Origin: Okapia johnstoni
Lineage: Eukaryota; Chordata; Mammalia; Artiodactyla; Giraffidae
Length of the DNA: 64,000 nt
NCBI GenBank assembly: GCA_024291935.2
Contig: CM044306.1
Span: forward strand, 25,007,501-25,071,500
Reading direction: 5' to 3'
The notes beneath the pieces were generated by a model, which was given only the letters and a program-made list of their open reading frames with translations, made no database searches and had not been told where the DNA came from. Made by a program: the position numbers and the translations under genes. Positions 1 to 11,238 of the stretch are shown here, piece after piece. How positions within the stretch are numbered: the stretch's first letter is position 1; every line of letters begins with the position of its first letter.

Positions 1-58
1 TTATCCAGGCCAATGGTAGGGCTGGCGGGCTCAGGTGGGCTGGCATCCCGGCTGTCAT
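1..58 (-). CDS. SAMD14: SAMD14 coding exon 4 (partial, cut by window edge)
   Basis: The acceptor AG is at 60-59. The exon opens with the last two bases of an Asp codon split after exon 3, then reads DSRDASPPEPASPTIGLD. It continues beyond base 1. Confidence 0.9.
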   Translation of the reverse strand, partial: MTAGMPAHLSPPALPLAWI

Positions 59-3000
59 CTTTTGAGGAAGAAAAGGAAGGAAATAGCCTATGTGGTGGCT
101 TGTCTGCCTCTTCCAGCTTCCAATAAGGTGATAGAAATTCTCTTGACTTAGAATCAGGCAACCTTACTCTGATGCCCTTCACTAGTTGTGTGGCCTAGGA
201 CAAGTCACTACCTCTCTGAGCTTCCTGCATCTCAAATATGGGGCTAATAACACTGCCTATTTCATGAAACCTAATAGGATGAGTTAGTGAAGGACAGGGA
301 AGCCTGGCATGCTGCAGTCCATGGGGTCACAAAGATTCCGACATGACTGAACGACTGAACTGAACTGAATGTTTATGAAAGCCTTATACAAACCTTAAAC
401 CACTCTGAAAAAGTAGAGATCTCTACCCTTTACTGTTAATTTTATCTTGGCCAACTTGTACCAACCTTCTAATCTTGGCTCACATGTCACTTCCTCAAGA
501 AGCCTTGGAGGAGGCTCCCAACTGCTCCCAGGATGTTTTCAACCTGATAAATGACCTCCCGCCCTGCGTAGCCTTTCTCGAATAGCACTCAATACACCGT
601 GTACCTATACATTTAATTAAGGGATTGCTTCCCCTCAAACTATAGGGAATTATTTGAGGCTTTCCCTAGAACCTATAAGCTTCGCGAGGACGAGGACAGC
701 ATCTGCTTGCTCTTTCGTGTGTCCCAGTGCCCAGCCAGTGTCTGGCACACGTTAAGGCCCTCTGGAAATAAGTGAATGAACCGTGGTCTTTATTCCCCAC
801 CTCCCCTGAGCCACCCAGTACCAAACCCGAGGTCCGGCCAAGTGCTTCGGCGCCCCAAGGAGTGCTTGCCGGCAGGGGGCGCCGCGCCGGCCGACGCTCA
901 CCTTCGCTGTGCGGTTCGGCGCGATGGTGGCGGCGCACGAAGCTGGGCGAGCTGTCGGACGAGGCAGCGGAGCGGGGCGGCGAGCAGGAGGCGGCGGCCA
1001 GACCCTCGTGCGAGGCGGCATTGTGCAGGGGCCGGTAGCGTGCGAGCGGTGAGGGCGGCGGCTCGTCCTCGTCCAGGCTGCGCCGCAATCCCGGGGGCTC
1101 CAGGCAGAAGGAGCCCCCCGCTGGGGACCCCGGGCCCGAGTGCAGAGGCGAGCGCAGCCGGTGCAGAGGGCTCCCGCAGCCGTCGGTTCCCTGGAGGAGG
1201 GGCAGCCGCTCACCGCCTACCCTCTTCCCCTCTTCCCGGAGGGGAGCCTGGGCTCCTAGGGCCTCCCTGGCCTGGAAGGAGGGCTTCCTCGTGCCTAGGG
1301 CCGAGGGGTGGCTGGGCAGCGAGCAGAGAGAGATGGATCTTCTGGCCACAGAGGCAGGGGCTGCATCCGGCCTCCTTCACTTACTAACTCTGACTTTGTT
1401 AGTGAATCTCTTAGAGCTTCAGTTTCCTCGTCTGGAAAATGGGGTAATACCTTCCTTGAAAGGATGAAATGAGCCAGAATTGAACTGCAGCTAATATTTG
1501 TCAGCTTTGTTATGTGAGAAGTCTAGGGGTGTGGTTTCCCTGGAAGAGTGGTTTGGAGGGATTATCTAGGGGCAAGAAGGAGCAAGAAGTAGGGGTAGGG
1601 TATGGTGACTGAGGGGATTGCCCCAACCTTGCCTCCAGGCCCATCGGAGCCTTCACCATCCTCTGCAGAGCTGGCACTGTCCCGAAGCCTGGAGCGAGAG
1701 GGCCGGTGTCTCCGGCCCTTGGCCAGTAGTTGGGCCCGGGCCTTGTGTAAACTGCTGTCCAGTCTGACGGTTTCTGGCACAGCCAAGTCCAGGTCTGCAA
1801 ACCAGGGAAGAGGGACAGAGACCAGATACATAAGGACAGCAAGCCCAGAGGCCCACCTCAAGTGGCCACCTGCACTCACACCCAGGCATTCAACAATGTC
1901 TCCGAGTGTTGGGCACTGGTAATCCAATGAGATGGAAAACCACGTCTCTCACAGTCTCCCAGGGAGCTGAACATGTCAGCTTGTACATACAGTGTGTGAT
2001 AGACCCTCTCACAGGCTCAGAGGGCAGGACTGTCCTGTTTGGAGGAGGAAACACCAAAGCTGGGTCTTCAGGTCTGTCTGGGAGTTTACAAGAGAGGAGG
2101 CTGGCAAAACTGGTATATGCTATGCTGAGAGGAAGGGAAGCTGGGGGCAGGACACCTCCAGAGCAATGAGAGGGCAGGTTTGTGGAGGGAAAGACTGGAA
2201 GATGAGGCTGGAGAGAGCACAGTTGTAATGGCTACCATTGAAGAAGTGCCAACTACGTGTCAGAATGTACATTCATCATCTTGTCTATTCAGAACAACCC
2301 ACAGGCTAGGGATAGCTTTTATTCCCATTTCACAGCTAAGCAAACTGAGGATCAGAGAGGTCAAGCCTCATGACTGAGGCCAGCAGCTAGCAAAAGTCTG
2401 GGATTTGAGCCTGGCTAGTCTAGCTCTGGGTCCAGGTGGAGCAGTGATAAAGAATTCGCCTGCCAATGTAGGAAACACAAAAGACACGGTTTCAGTCCCT
2501 GGGTTGGATCCTCTAGAGGAGGAAATGGCAACCCACTACAGTATTCTTGCCTGGAAAATTCCATGGACAGAAGAGCCCGGTGGGCTACACTCCATGGGGT
2601 CACAAAGAGTTGGACACGACTGAACCACCGAGCACGCTCATACAGTCTTGCTCCAGAGACTGGCCCTGCTGCGGATGCTGGCTCTCTGTGTCACGCTCAG
2701 GGTCACACTCAGAGACAGCACTGCTGAGCAGCTAGATGACCCGCAGTTAACTAGAGGGACCCCTATAAACCAGTGGCAAAGAGGAGAGCCCACAGCCCCC
2801 TGAAGCCTGTCTCTCCCTTCCTGGGGTACATGGCCCAGGGCTAGGTCCTGGATGAGGACATGGTGGAAGAGTAGGTAAACCCAACAAATTACACATAAAC
2901 CCTACACCTCCAAGTTTCACTTTCCATTTGTTTCACCCTAGAATACAGACTTCTTTCTGCAGTGTCCCTGAGTTTCTCCAGGCAGAAAGCGTTCTTCCCA

Positions 3001-6000
3001 GACCATCATGGCTTAAGACCTTTCTTCACCACTCCACCCTCCGTGATCTCAGAGACCCCATCCCATCACTCATGCCTGCCCTGCTTTGCCTGCTCCTCTT
3101 TCTCTTGTCTGTAGACACCCCTTAAATCACCCCAGTGGCTGAACTACCACCTATATCTCATTTCCAGCTCTGATTCCTCCCCTGAATTCCAAGTCTGAGC
3201 ACCTCAACACCTGCCACATCTAAAGCACCCAGGCACCTCAAACTCAGTCCATCAAACGAGTGCGCCACCTTGCCTCAGAATCTGTCCCTGGCTCTGGGAA
3301 AGAGCCCACTGTCTACCCAGTCACCTTCTCAGACCTAGGGAAGTGAGTGAAAGTCACTCAGTCATGTCCGACTCTCTGTGACCCCCTGGACTATACAGTC
3401 CATGGAATTCTCTAGGCCAGAATACTGGAGTGGGTAGTCTTTCCTTTCTCCAGGGGATCTTCCCAACCCAGGGATTGAACCCAGGTCTCCCGCACTGCAG
3501 GCAGATTCTTTACCAGCTGAGCTACAAGGGAAGCCCTCTCAGACCTAGACCCAGTTGGTAACTCATGAATCCAGCTCCCTACTTGACACTTCCGCTTGGA
3601 TGTCCAATGGACATCTTCAAAGTACATGTTACAGTTGGACTCCTGACGTCCTCACCCCGCAAGCTGCCCAGTCTACCATCTTGATGAATGACAGCTCCAT
3701 TCTTCCAGCTGCTAAGGCCAAACCGTGGAGTCACCCTTGATTCCTCCCTCTCCCTCCTACCCTACAAACTGATTCAACCACAATTCCTGTTAGCCCTACT
3801 TTGGAAATATATCTAAACATGCTGAAATATTTATGGTAAAATGACATGATGTTTTGGACTAGGTTCAAAATAAGCCAGGAAATTAGGAGGGAAGAGGGGA
3901 AGGAGATATAGATGAAACAAGACTGTCCGTGAATTGATGATACTTGAGGTTGAGTGATAAGTACATAAGTGTATGATGGGGTACTTTGTGCTAGTCTCTA
4001 CTTTTGATTTCCCACAATAAAATATTGTGTATATGTGTCTCTGTATACACACACTTACATACATGCCTACATGTGGGGAGAAAGAGGAGGGGAGAGAAAA
4101 GGAGTAGGAGAACGTTCACACAGCATCCCTGGTCTAGGTCACCGTCACCTCTTGACTCCATTATTACAGATCCTCCCGGCTAGTTTTGCCTCTGCCTCCC
4201 TTTCCCATTTACAGTCTATTTCCAACCCAGCAGCCAGAGTGATCCTGATAAAACATGTCAGCTCCTGTCACTTCTCCCTCCACTCAGAACCTCCACTGAC
4301 TTCCATCTCACACAGAGGAAGAAGCTGAGTTCTCAGCATGGCTTTTAGACTCAGTCTGTTCAGAAATGCTCTTCCTCTTCTTCCCTCTGCTCCAGCCACC
4401 CTGGCTCTTCCTTATACAAGCTATCCTGCACCTGAAGGCCTTTGCACTTCCCCTTCCCTTTCCTGCAAGGCTCTTGCCACAGATTTCTGCACAGTTCCTT
4501 CTTTCAGCTCCTTCAGGTGTCTGCTTAAATGCTTTCTCTCACTGAGAGACCACTCAATTTAGAATATCCCCAAAACCCACAGCTAAATTTTTTCTTATAC
4601 CATTTATCATTCTCTGGCATACCATATATGTTATTTAGTTTATTTTTTCTCTCCACCTATCAAAATGTCAGCTCCATGAAGGCAGATGTTTCTCTATTTT
4701 GTTCATTGCATTAACAGGCATAGAACATTGTGTGTGTGACAGTGTGTGTGTGTGTGTGCGTGTGTGTGTACAAGTGTCCTAAGTGTTTTATAACTACTAG
4801 CTCATTTAAACCTCCCCACAACCCAAGGTTGACTTCAGGAATTCTCAGGGCAGCCTTAATTTGTCTGAGGGTATAGGGCTGGAAAAGCTATGATAAACCT
4901 AGACAGCATTTTAAAAAGGAGAGACATTACTTTGCTGACAAAGGTCCATCTAGTCAAAGCTATGATTTTTCCAGTAGTCATGTATGGATGTGAGAGTTGG
5001 ACCATAAAGAAAGCTGAGTGCCGAGGAAGTGATGCTTTTGAACTGCGGTATTGGAGAAGACTCTTGAGAGTCCCTTGGACTGCAAGGAGATCCAACCAGT
5101 CAATCCTAAAGGAAATCAATCCTGAATATTCATTGGAAGGACTGATGCTGAAGCTGAAGCTCCAATACTTTGGCCACCTGATACGAAGAACTGACTCATT
5201 TGAAAAGATCCTGATGCAGGGAAAGATTGAAGGAAGGAGGAAAAGGGGATTACAGAGGATGAGATGGTTGGATGGCATCACTGACTTGATGGACATGAGT
5301 TTGAGCAGGATCTGAGAGTTGGTGATGGACAAGGAGGCCTGGCATGCTGCAGTCCATTGGGTCACAAAAAGTTGGACACGACTGAGTGACTGAACTGAAC
5401 TGATAGGGATGGTGAAGAGCAAGCCAGGGTTATAGGCAGTCTGACTACAGAGGCTCAGCAAGTAATTACCAAGCACCCCCTACCTCCTCTGAGGCAGAGA
5501 TGGAGAGACTTGTGAGTTCAATCCCCTAGTTTATAGGCACTTACTCTCCTCAGAGAGCAAAGTTTGGCCCAGAATGCAGAGGGAGTGAAGGACAGTAGGC
5601 ACGACTGCTGGTGGGCAGCTGATGAGCATCCTCAACCAATCCAGCATTAGCTGGTGCCCAGCTGCCCTGGGCCAAGAAGAAGCGCCCTCTGCACCTGAAT
5701 CTGGGCCACGTCAAATCATGGTCATCTTACTGTGGAGGGTCTAGGGAGCAAAGGGACTCCTAAGGGGCTTGGGGATTTCCGAGGCATGATGGGGCCAGCT
5801 TCTCTCCTGGTGCCTTGCTCTACCAGGCCCTTCTCACCTCCTTCCATCCCTCCTTCCATCTCTCTCTCCCTCTCCCTCTCCCCCTGGGAGTTAGCCAGCC
5901 CTGGGCTGTGGGAAGTCATGAATATTTCATCACCTTTCTCTTCAGGAAGCCGGCCAGGCTGGCAGCTACCTCAGCAGGTTGAGGAGAAGGAAAACAGGAA

Positions 6001-8950
6001 GGGTTGGGCTGGGTTTGGTGGCTGAAAAGCCTAAGGAAGGGGGAGTTCACCTCTGCCAGGCCGGGAGTCAGGCTGGACCTGGGTGAGGATGGACAGATTC
6101 AGAGTCTGAGGCCCAGAGACTGTTTTGAGGCTGGGAGAGTCCCCAAGGCAAAGCTTTCATGCACAGGCCCCAGGGAGGCTGGGGTGGGAAGCAGTTCCTC
6201 AGAAGCCAGGAGGCAGCAGTTCCAGGCATCGCCAGGATCTGCGGCAGCGGCAGGGGAGAGTCAGTTGAGCAGGGTTGGAGGAAAAGGAAGGGCAAGGAAG
6301 GTAGAGATGAGGAGAGGCAGGGGAGGAGATGCTGGAGGCCCTGTGGCATTCCACACCTAGGAGCCTTTCCTGGCTTGAGAGCCCTGACGGCTGCATACAT
6401 GGTAGAGCTTTCTGCTTCCACCTCTCCCGCCATGTTCCTCCACCTTCTTTTGCTCACTGACTCCTCCACTGAATCCAACCGGGAAACGGCCTTTCCACCC
6501 CGGTGCATGCTGAGAACTCAGTCCTCTCAGTGGTCTTTCTCTAATCCACACAATAAAAAGACTGCAGGAGGCAAATAATAGGGTGTGTGGGGGGGAGTCC
6601 ACACATCTCAGAACAGAGGGGGTCGATCCTGGGTGCCCCGGGAGTGTAGATGCTAAGTGTGTTACGCATTTTTTATTTTCCTGCACATCATGTAGATGTG
6701 GTCCCTTATTTATGGGACTCGGAGGTAACCTGTGTTGCCTCTGCTGGGGGATCCTGGTATACAGCACAGTGACTGCCAGCAGGGAGTTGGGCAGTCTGGA
6801 GTTCTTGTCCCAGCTCTGCCACTAAACTGCCATGTGATCTTTAAAGCCAGTCACTGCAGCGCTCTGTGTCTTAGGCTAAATGTCTGCTATATGGGTACAC
6901 TTCTTAGGATTATTGTGGGGTTAAAGTGATACACCCCTTTCATGGATCACTGCCTTGTCAAGACAAATGGGCTTGTGTAACTCAGTGATGCTATGAGCCA
7001 TGCTGTGCAGGGCTACCCAAGATGGACAGGTCATCGTGAAGAGTTCTGAGAAAACATGGTCCAGAAATGGTATGGACCTAACAGAAGCAGCAGAGATTAA
7101 GAAGAGGTGGGAAGAACACACTGAAGAACTACACAAAAAAAGATCTTAATGACCTAGATAACCACAATGGTGTGGTCACTCACATAGAACCAGACATCCT
7201 GGAGTGTGAAGTCAAATGGGCCTTAGGAAGCATTACTATGAACAAAGCTAGTGGAGGTGATGGAATTCCAGCTGAGCTGTTTAAAGTCCTAAAGATGATG
7301 CTGTTAAAGTGCTGCACTCAATATGTCAGCAAATTTGGAAAACTCAGCAGTGGTCACAGGTCTGGAAAAGGTCAGTTTTCATTCTAATCCCAAAGAAGCA
7401 CAATGCCAAAGAATGTTCAAACTACAGTAAAATTGTGCTCAATTCACATTCTAGCAAGGTGATACTCAAAATCCTTCAGTACTACATGAACCAAGAACTT
7501 CCAGATGTACAAGTTGGGTTTAGAAAAGGCAGAGGAACCAGGGAACAAATTACCAACTTTCTTTGGATCATGGAGAAAGCAAGGGAATTCCAGAAAAACA
7601 TCTATTTTGGCTTCACTGACTGTGTGGATCACAACAAACTGTGAAAAATTCTTAAAGAGATGGGAATACCAGACCACTTCACTTGCCTCCTGAGAAACCT
7701 GTATGTGGGTCAAGAAGCAACAGTTAGAACCAGACATGGAACAACCGACTGGTTCAAAATTAGGAAAGGAGTACGACAAAGCTGTCTATTATCATCCTGC
7801 TTATTTAACTTCTGTGCAGAGTACATCATGTAAAATCCAGGCTGGATGAATCACAAGCCAGAGTCAAGATTGTGGAGAGACATATCAACAACCTCAGATA
7901 TGCAGATGATACCAGAAAGTCAAGAGGAACCCAAGAGTCTCTTGTTGAGGGTGAAAGAGGAGAGTGAAAAAGCTGGCTTGAAACTCAACATTCAAAAAAC
8001 TAAGATCATGGCATCTGGTCCCATCACTTCATGGCAAATAAAAGGGGAAAAAGTAGAAACAGTGAGAGATTTTATTTTCTTGGGCTCCAAAATCATTGCA
8101 GACAATGACTGCAGCCATGAAATTAAAAGATACTTGCTTCTTGGAAGGAAGCTTTGACAAACCTAGACAGCATATTAAAAAGCAGAGATATCACTTTGCC
8201 CACAAATATCTGCATAGTCAAAGCTATGGCTTATCCAGTAGTCATGTAGAGATGTGAGAGCTGGACCATAAAGAAGGCTGAGTGCCAAAGAATTGATGCT
8301 TTTGAATTGTGATATTGGAGAAGACTTTTGAGAGTCCCTTGGACTGCAAGGAGATCAAACTAATCAATCCTAAAGGAAATCAACCCTAAATATTTATTTG
8401 AAGGACTGATGCTGAAGCTGAAGCTCCAATACTTTGGCCACCTGATGCGAAGAACTGACTCACTGGAAAAGACCCTGATGCTGGGAAAGATTTAAGGCAA
8501 AATGAGAAGCAGGTGGCAGAGGATGAGATGGTTAGATTGTATCACCAACTTAATGGACACGAATCTGAACAAACTCTGGGAGATAGTCAAGGACAGGAAA
8601 AGCCTGGTGTACTGCAGTTCATGAGGTTACAAAGTGTCGGACAGGAGGTAGTGACTGAATAACAACAACAGATGGGATACAGGGCATGTGAAATGGAGGT
8701 GCTAGCCTAGTACCTGACATGAGACAAGCACTTAATAAATGGGGACGCTTATTATCATCACTGTTGTTGTAATTGGACATCTACTCACATAGTGGTGACA
8801 AAGACTCAGACTTTAAGGCCAAAATACACACACATTGAAATCCCTGGGACTGCCTCTCCCTCAAAACCTCTTAGCCTTGGCTAGAGATAGAGTCAAACAG
8901 TACTTACCAAAAACCTCATCCACAGGTTCTTGGAGCTTTGAAGAAGCCAT
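1..8950 (-). CDS. SAMD14: SAMD14, sterile alpha motif domain-containing protein 14 (5' part; gene runs off the left edge)
   Basis: Coding segments on the minus strand join as 8950-8908, 1794-1628, 1190-902 and 58-1 (partial), all with GT/AG borders and consistent phases (43, 167, 289 and 58+ nt), giving about 185 residues. The protein starts MASSKLQEPVDEVFDLDLAVPE and contains the SAMD14 N-terminal blocks SSLHKARAQLLAKGRRHRPSR, SLDEDEPPPSPLARYRPLHN and SPTIGLD. This half is low-complexity and rich in Ser, Pro and Arg. The C-terminal SAM domain and coiled coil lie outside the window. SAMD14 is known as a GATA-regulated adaptor of haematopoietic progenitors that promotes KIT signalling and binds actin-capping protein. 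Orientation and order relative to PPP1R9B match human 17q21.33. Identification is by recognition of family sequence, so exon borders are inferred. Confidence 0.93.
136..286 (+). repeat. MIR SINE fragment
   Basis: Contains the MIR core pattern 'actagttgtgtggcctaggac aagtcac ... ctctctgagcttcc', diverged. Lies in the SAMD14 intron after exon 3. Confidence 0.7.
287..368 (+). repeat. ART2A/BovB 3'-end fragment
   Basis: The tail 'gcatgctgcagtccatggggtcacaaag...gactgaacgactgaactgaactgaa' is the typical ruminant BovB-derived 3' end. Confidence 0.8.
868..883. promoter_or_regulatory. CTCF-like motif
   Basis: GCCGGCAGGGGGCGCC matches the CTCF core (CCNNCAGGGGGCGC). It lies about 20 bp inside the intron after SAMD14 exon 3, in CpG-rich DNA. 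Occupancy is unknown. Confidence 0.45.
902..1190 (-). CDS. SAMD14: SAMD14 coding exon 3
   Basis: 289 nt between acceptor AG (1192-1191) and donor GT (901-900, GTGAGC). It reads GTDGCGSPLHRLRSPLHSGP at the start and SSPSFVRRHHRAEPHSE at the end, leaving one base of a split Asp codon. The exon is visibly CpG-dense. A long plus-strand open frame over it is a shadow of this exon. Confidence 0.92.
1381..1500 (+). repeat. MIR SINE fragment
   Basis: 'gagcttcagtttcctcgtctggaaaatggggtaata' is the MIR 3' core. Lies in the intron between SAMD14 exons 2 and 3. Confidence 0.65.
1628..1794 (-). CDS. SAMD14: SAMD14 coding exon 2
   Basis: 167 nt between acceptor AG (1796-1795) and donor GT (1627-1626, GTTGGG, a non-consensus +3). 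It encodes DLDLAVPETVRLDSSLHKAR through SASSAEDGEGSDGPGGK and ends in phase 0. Confidence 0.92.
2228..2400 (-). repeat. MIR SINE fragment, reverse orientation
   Basis: 'attcccatttcacagctaagcaaactgaggatcagagaggtcaag' is the reverse complement of the MIR core. Confidence 0.7.
2434..2635 (+). repeat. Bov-tA SINE
   Basis: A tRNA-like head (gtgataaagaattcgcctgcc) is followed by the BovA body (ggaaatggcaacccactacagtattcttgcctgg) and the tail gttggacacgactgaac. It is a ruminant-specific SINE, not a tRNA gene. Confidence 0.88.
3327..3548 (-). repeat. Bov-tA SINE with perfect 12-bp target-site duplication
   Basis: The reverse-oriented element spans about 3339-3536 and is flanked by tctcagacctag at 3327-3338 and 3537-3548. 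The perfect duplication shows an intact, fairly young insertion. Confidence 0.92.
4735..4770. repeat. (TG)n microsatellite, interrupted
   Basis: About 25 bp of alternating TG with one CG interruption. Confidence 0.85.
4888..5405 (+). repeat. ART2A element (3' part of BovB LINE)
   Basis: A continuous match to the ruminant BovB 3' region, from 'aaacctagacagcattttaaaaa' to 'ctgagtgactgaactgaactga'. It retains a 141-codon open frame at 4890-5315 that encodes the C-terminal end of the BovB polyprotein (e.g. VMYGCESWTIKKAE, YFGHLIRRTDS). This is an element remnant in SAMD14 intron sequence, not a host gene. Confidence 0.9.
6765..6933 (+). repeat. MIR SINE, left half (split by BovB)
   Basis: 'tcttgtcccagctctgccactaaactgccatgtgatc ... 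ggattattgtggggttaaa' follows the MIR consensus and stops abruptly at the BovB start. The right half resumes near 8675. Confidence 0.7.
6934..8672 (+). mobile_element. BovB (RTE-clade) LINE, degenerate, 5'-truncated
   Basis: A non-LTR retrotransposon of the RTE clade that copies itself through an encoded endonuclease and reverse transcriptase. Visible reverse-transcriptase pieces on the plus strand are 7172-7387 (NKASGGDGIPAELFK), 7309-7644 (KSVFILIPKK-like fingers and VGFRKGRGTREQI) and around 7895-7915 (LRYADDT, the catalytic YADD box, in a different frame from its surroundings). 7846-8157 and the ART2-like tail to 8660 follow. Stops and frameshifts interrupt it, so it is dead. It ends with aataacaacaaca, the usual BovB tail. 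BovB is known for horizontal transfer between reptiles and ruminants. Confidence 0.92.
8675..8765 (+). repeat. MIR SINE, right half (split by BovB)
   Basis: 'gggcatgtgaaatggaggtgctagcctagtacctgacatgagacaagcacttaataaatg' is the MIR 3' section that follows the left half ending at 6933. Confidence 0.65.
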
Positions 8951-8962
8951 GACTCGAGAGAG
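8908..8962 (-). CDS. SAMD14: SAMD14 start-codon exon
   Basis: The acceptor AG is at 8964-8963 after a pyrimidine tract. Twelve 5'-UTR bases precede ATG at 8950-8948, then MASSKLQEPVDEVF, and donor GTAAGT from 8907. The next intron is about 7.1 kb. Confidence 0.92.
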
Positions 8963-9239
8963 CTGGGAGGACAAGAGAGAGAAGAAAAAGAATCATGGAT
9001 AAGAAGAAAATAGACCAAGGTTGGTGGAGGTAAGCGAGCTGCCAATGGCTACCTGATCCTGGCCTTCTAGCCCCTCACCTTCCCTTACAACTCTTCCTCC
9101 AGCCCCTTGAAGAGAAACCATCTGAGCCATACCCCAGATGGTGGGCTTGGGCAGGAGACAGAAGCAAGTCCAAGGTGTAGACCACAGGCTCTCCTGTGGC
9201 CCCAGTTCGAGCTGATTTGCCTCCACACAGGTCACTGAA

Positions 9240-9450
9240 CATCTCCCCTTCACCGTCCTGAGCCTTTCCATCATTAGCATTTTCTTAAAATGTTTAATTA
9301 TCATAAACTGTCCAACATCAAATCTGGGAGAAATCTTGAAGCCTATTAAATCCAATCCTCTCACTTTACAAATAAAGAAACAGATGGGAGAATGATTGAC
9401 CTAAGATCACATAATAAATTATGGCAAAATCTGAACCAGAACCCAGGTTC
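9240..9450 (-). repeat. MIR SINE, reverse orientation
   Basis: 'ctctcactttacaaataaagaaacagatgggagaatgattgacctaagatcacataataaatt...aacccagg' is the antisense MIR core. Lies in the first SAMD14 intron. Confidence 0.7.
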
Positions 9451-9454
9451 TTCC

Positions 9455-9660
9455 ATCTACTCATCTACCTACCTCCCTACTTATCTGTGCATCTATTTGC
9501 CTATTCTCCCATTCAATCATTCAGTCATCCACCATCCACCCTATTTAACCATCTACCCATTTTTACATCCATCAGTTTATACTATCCACTCAGCCATCTT
9601 CCCACCCATCACCCAGTCCTGCCTCCCTCCACTGTCATCACTGGTGCAGTCACCACCTGT
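9455..9660. repeat. Degenerate (CTAC/ATCC)n pyrimidine-rich tetranucleotide tract
   Basis: Repeated ctacc, atcca and cattc units over about 200 bp with many substitutions. The long open frames over it are compositional artefacts. Confidence 0.6.
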
Positions 9661-10214
9661 CTTTCTGAACATGAGCTGTTCAGGAAGCTGGCATCATCAG
9701 CAGGGCCTCTGTTCTTAACAAACTCACAGTTCTCACAGTTCTAAACAGACTCACAGACGCAGAAGGGTATAAAGAGTACCCACAGCAGAACAGTGGATAG
9801 CCAAATCTCTATGATGCATCATGCATGTTCTGGCAAGAAGTTGGATGGATAGGGGTTTTATTTTGTTTATAGGATGTAGGAAAGGAAGGGCAGGTGGGGA
9901 AGCAGGATATATGTAACTGAAACAGTTTGGGCAGGCTTCCTAGCAGATGTAGGATTGCAGCATTCCTAAACCAAGGCCTGGGTGTTAGAGAGGCAGGTGG
10001 ATAGCAGATGAGGGGAGAAGGAAGAAGCTCAGGGTCAGGAGCACACTACATGGCTGGGACATGATCTCCAATTATTTCTAACTCTCAGGTCCCTACAAGA
10101 AGGGCAGAGCACTGGATTCAACCATACATTTGACACATTTAGGTAAGCTAGGACACATGCCTGCTGGGTTCTTTTCCAACTCTCCTCTTCTGTTATCATA
10201 TAGATATCATCTCA

Positions 10215-10300
10215 CTGCATGCCGGCCAGCCTTGGGATTCTTAGTATCCCCACTTTACAGATCAGAAAACGGAGATGCAAGAGGTAAGAGGCTGAACGCA
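10215..10300 (-). repeat. MIR SINE fragment, reverse orientation
   Basis: 'tatccccactttacagatcagaaaacggagatgcaagaggtaagagg' is antisense MIR core. Confidence 0.55.
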
Positions 10301-10977
10301 ACCTTGATCCCCTCAGCTGTATCCTGGGTGGTGATCTGCAGCTTTGAAACCTACTCATAAGGAAAGAACACTGCTGGGAGAAGGCACAGGATGGGTAGAG
10401 TAGTGGAACTGATCCATACTCACTAAGACTGGGTACGTCAAAACTACGTCCACCCCAGGATCCATGGACACTTGGGGCTACAAGCAGGAAACGAGGTGTA
10501 AGAAGAGGCCAGGGATATGGAGCCTCCAAGAACTCTCTTCCATTTTTGAACTCTGGGTGCTAGTAACAAAGAAGTTCTAGACCTTCTCTTCCTGTCCTGA
10601 AGGCAGATGGGAAAAGAGGATGCACCAAAGAATGAACCAGACTCCTTCATTCAGTTGCAAAATCTCATCTGACCAGGACCCAGCTGTCACCTCCACCAGA
10701 AAGCTGTCCTAGATAGCCATTACTCTCCTCATTCGTTTATATAATTTCTAAATCCACCCTTCCCTGCCACTAGGAAATGAGTAATTTTTCGTACTTCATT
10801 GATTCCCTAACTAGGTCACATCTCCCCCCATATCAGACAGGAGCTCCTGAGGAAAGGGGCTAGTATTCCCATCAGTAGGGACTCTCTGTAGAGAAGAACT
10901 GCCTCTCCCATCAGAATGGAGGCTCCCTGAGGGCAGCAGTGCTTCTTCTTCTTTTAGACAACTTGGGAATGGAAAGC

Positions 10978-10978
<1 letters not shown>

Positions 10979-11025
<47 letters not shown>
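10979..11025. repeat. (TG)n microsatellite, about 22 units
   Basis: An uninterrupted TG run directly abuts the 3' end of the adjacent reverse Bov-tA. It may have grown from that element's tail. Confidence 0.95.
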
Positions 11026-11026
<1 letters not shown>

Positions 11027-11238
11027 CAGTCGCTTCAATCATATCTGATTCTTTGTGACCCTATGGACTGTAGCTCGCCAGGCTCCTCTGTCCATGGGAC
11101 TCTCCAGGCAAGAATACTGGAGTGGGTTGCCATGCCCTTCTCCAGGGGATCTGCCTGATCTAGGGGTCGAACCCACGTTTCTTATGTCTCCCGCATTGGC
11201 AGGCAGGTTCTTTACCACTAGTGTCAACTGGGAAGCCA
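11026..11238 (-). repeat. Bov-tA SINE
   Basis: Reverse-oriented: ctcagtcgcttcaatcatatctgattctttgtgacc ... ggcaggttctttaccactagtgtcaactgggaagcc. Confidence 0.88.

Noticed and set aside
666..1387. Long open frames on both strands (up to 227 codons)
   Set aside because: They read through or opposite SAMD14 exon 3. Only the spliced 902-1190 minus segment has family similarity; the rest is GC-rich shadow.
4890..5315. 141-codon plus-strand frame with enzyme-like sequence
   Set aside because: It is the C-terminal end of BovB within an ART2A repeat, present in very many ruminant copies, not a host gene.
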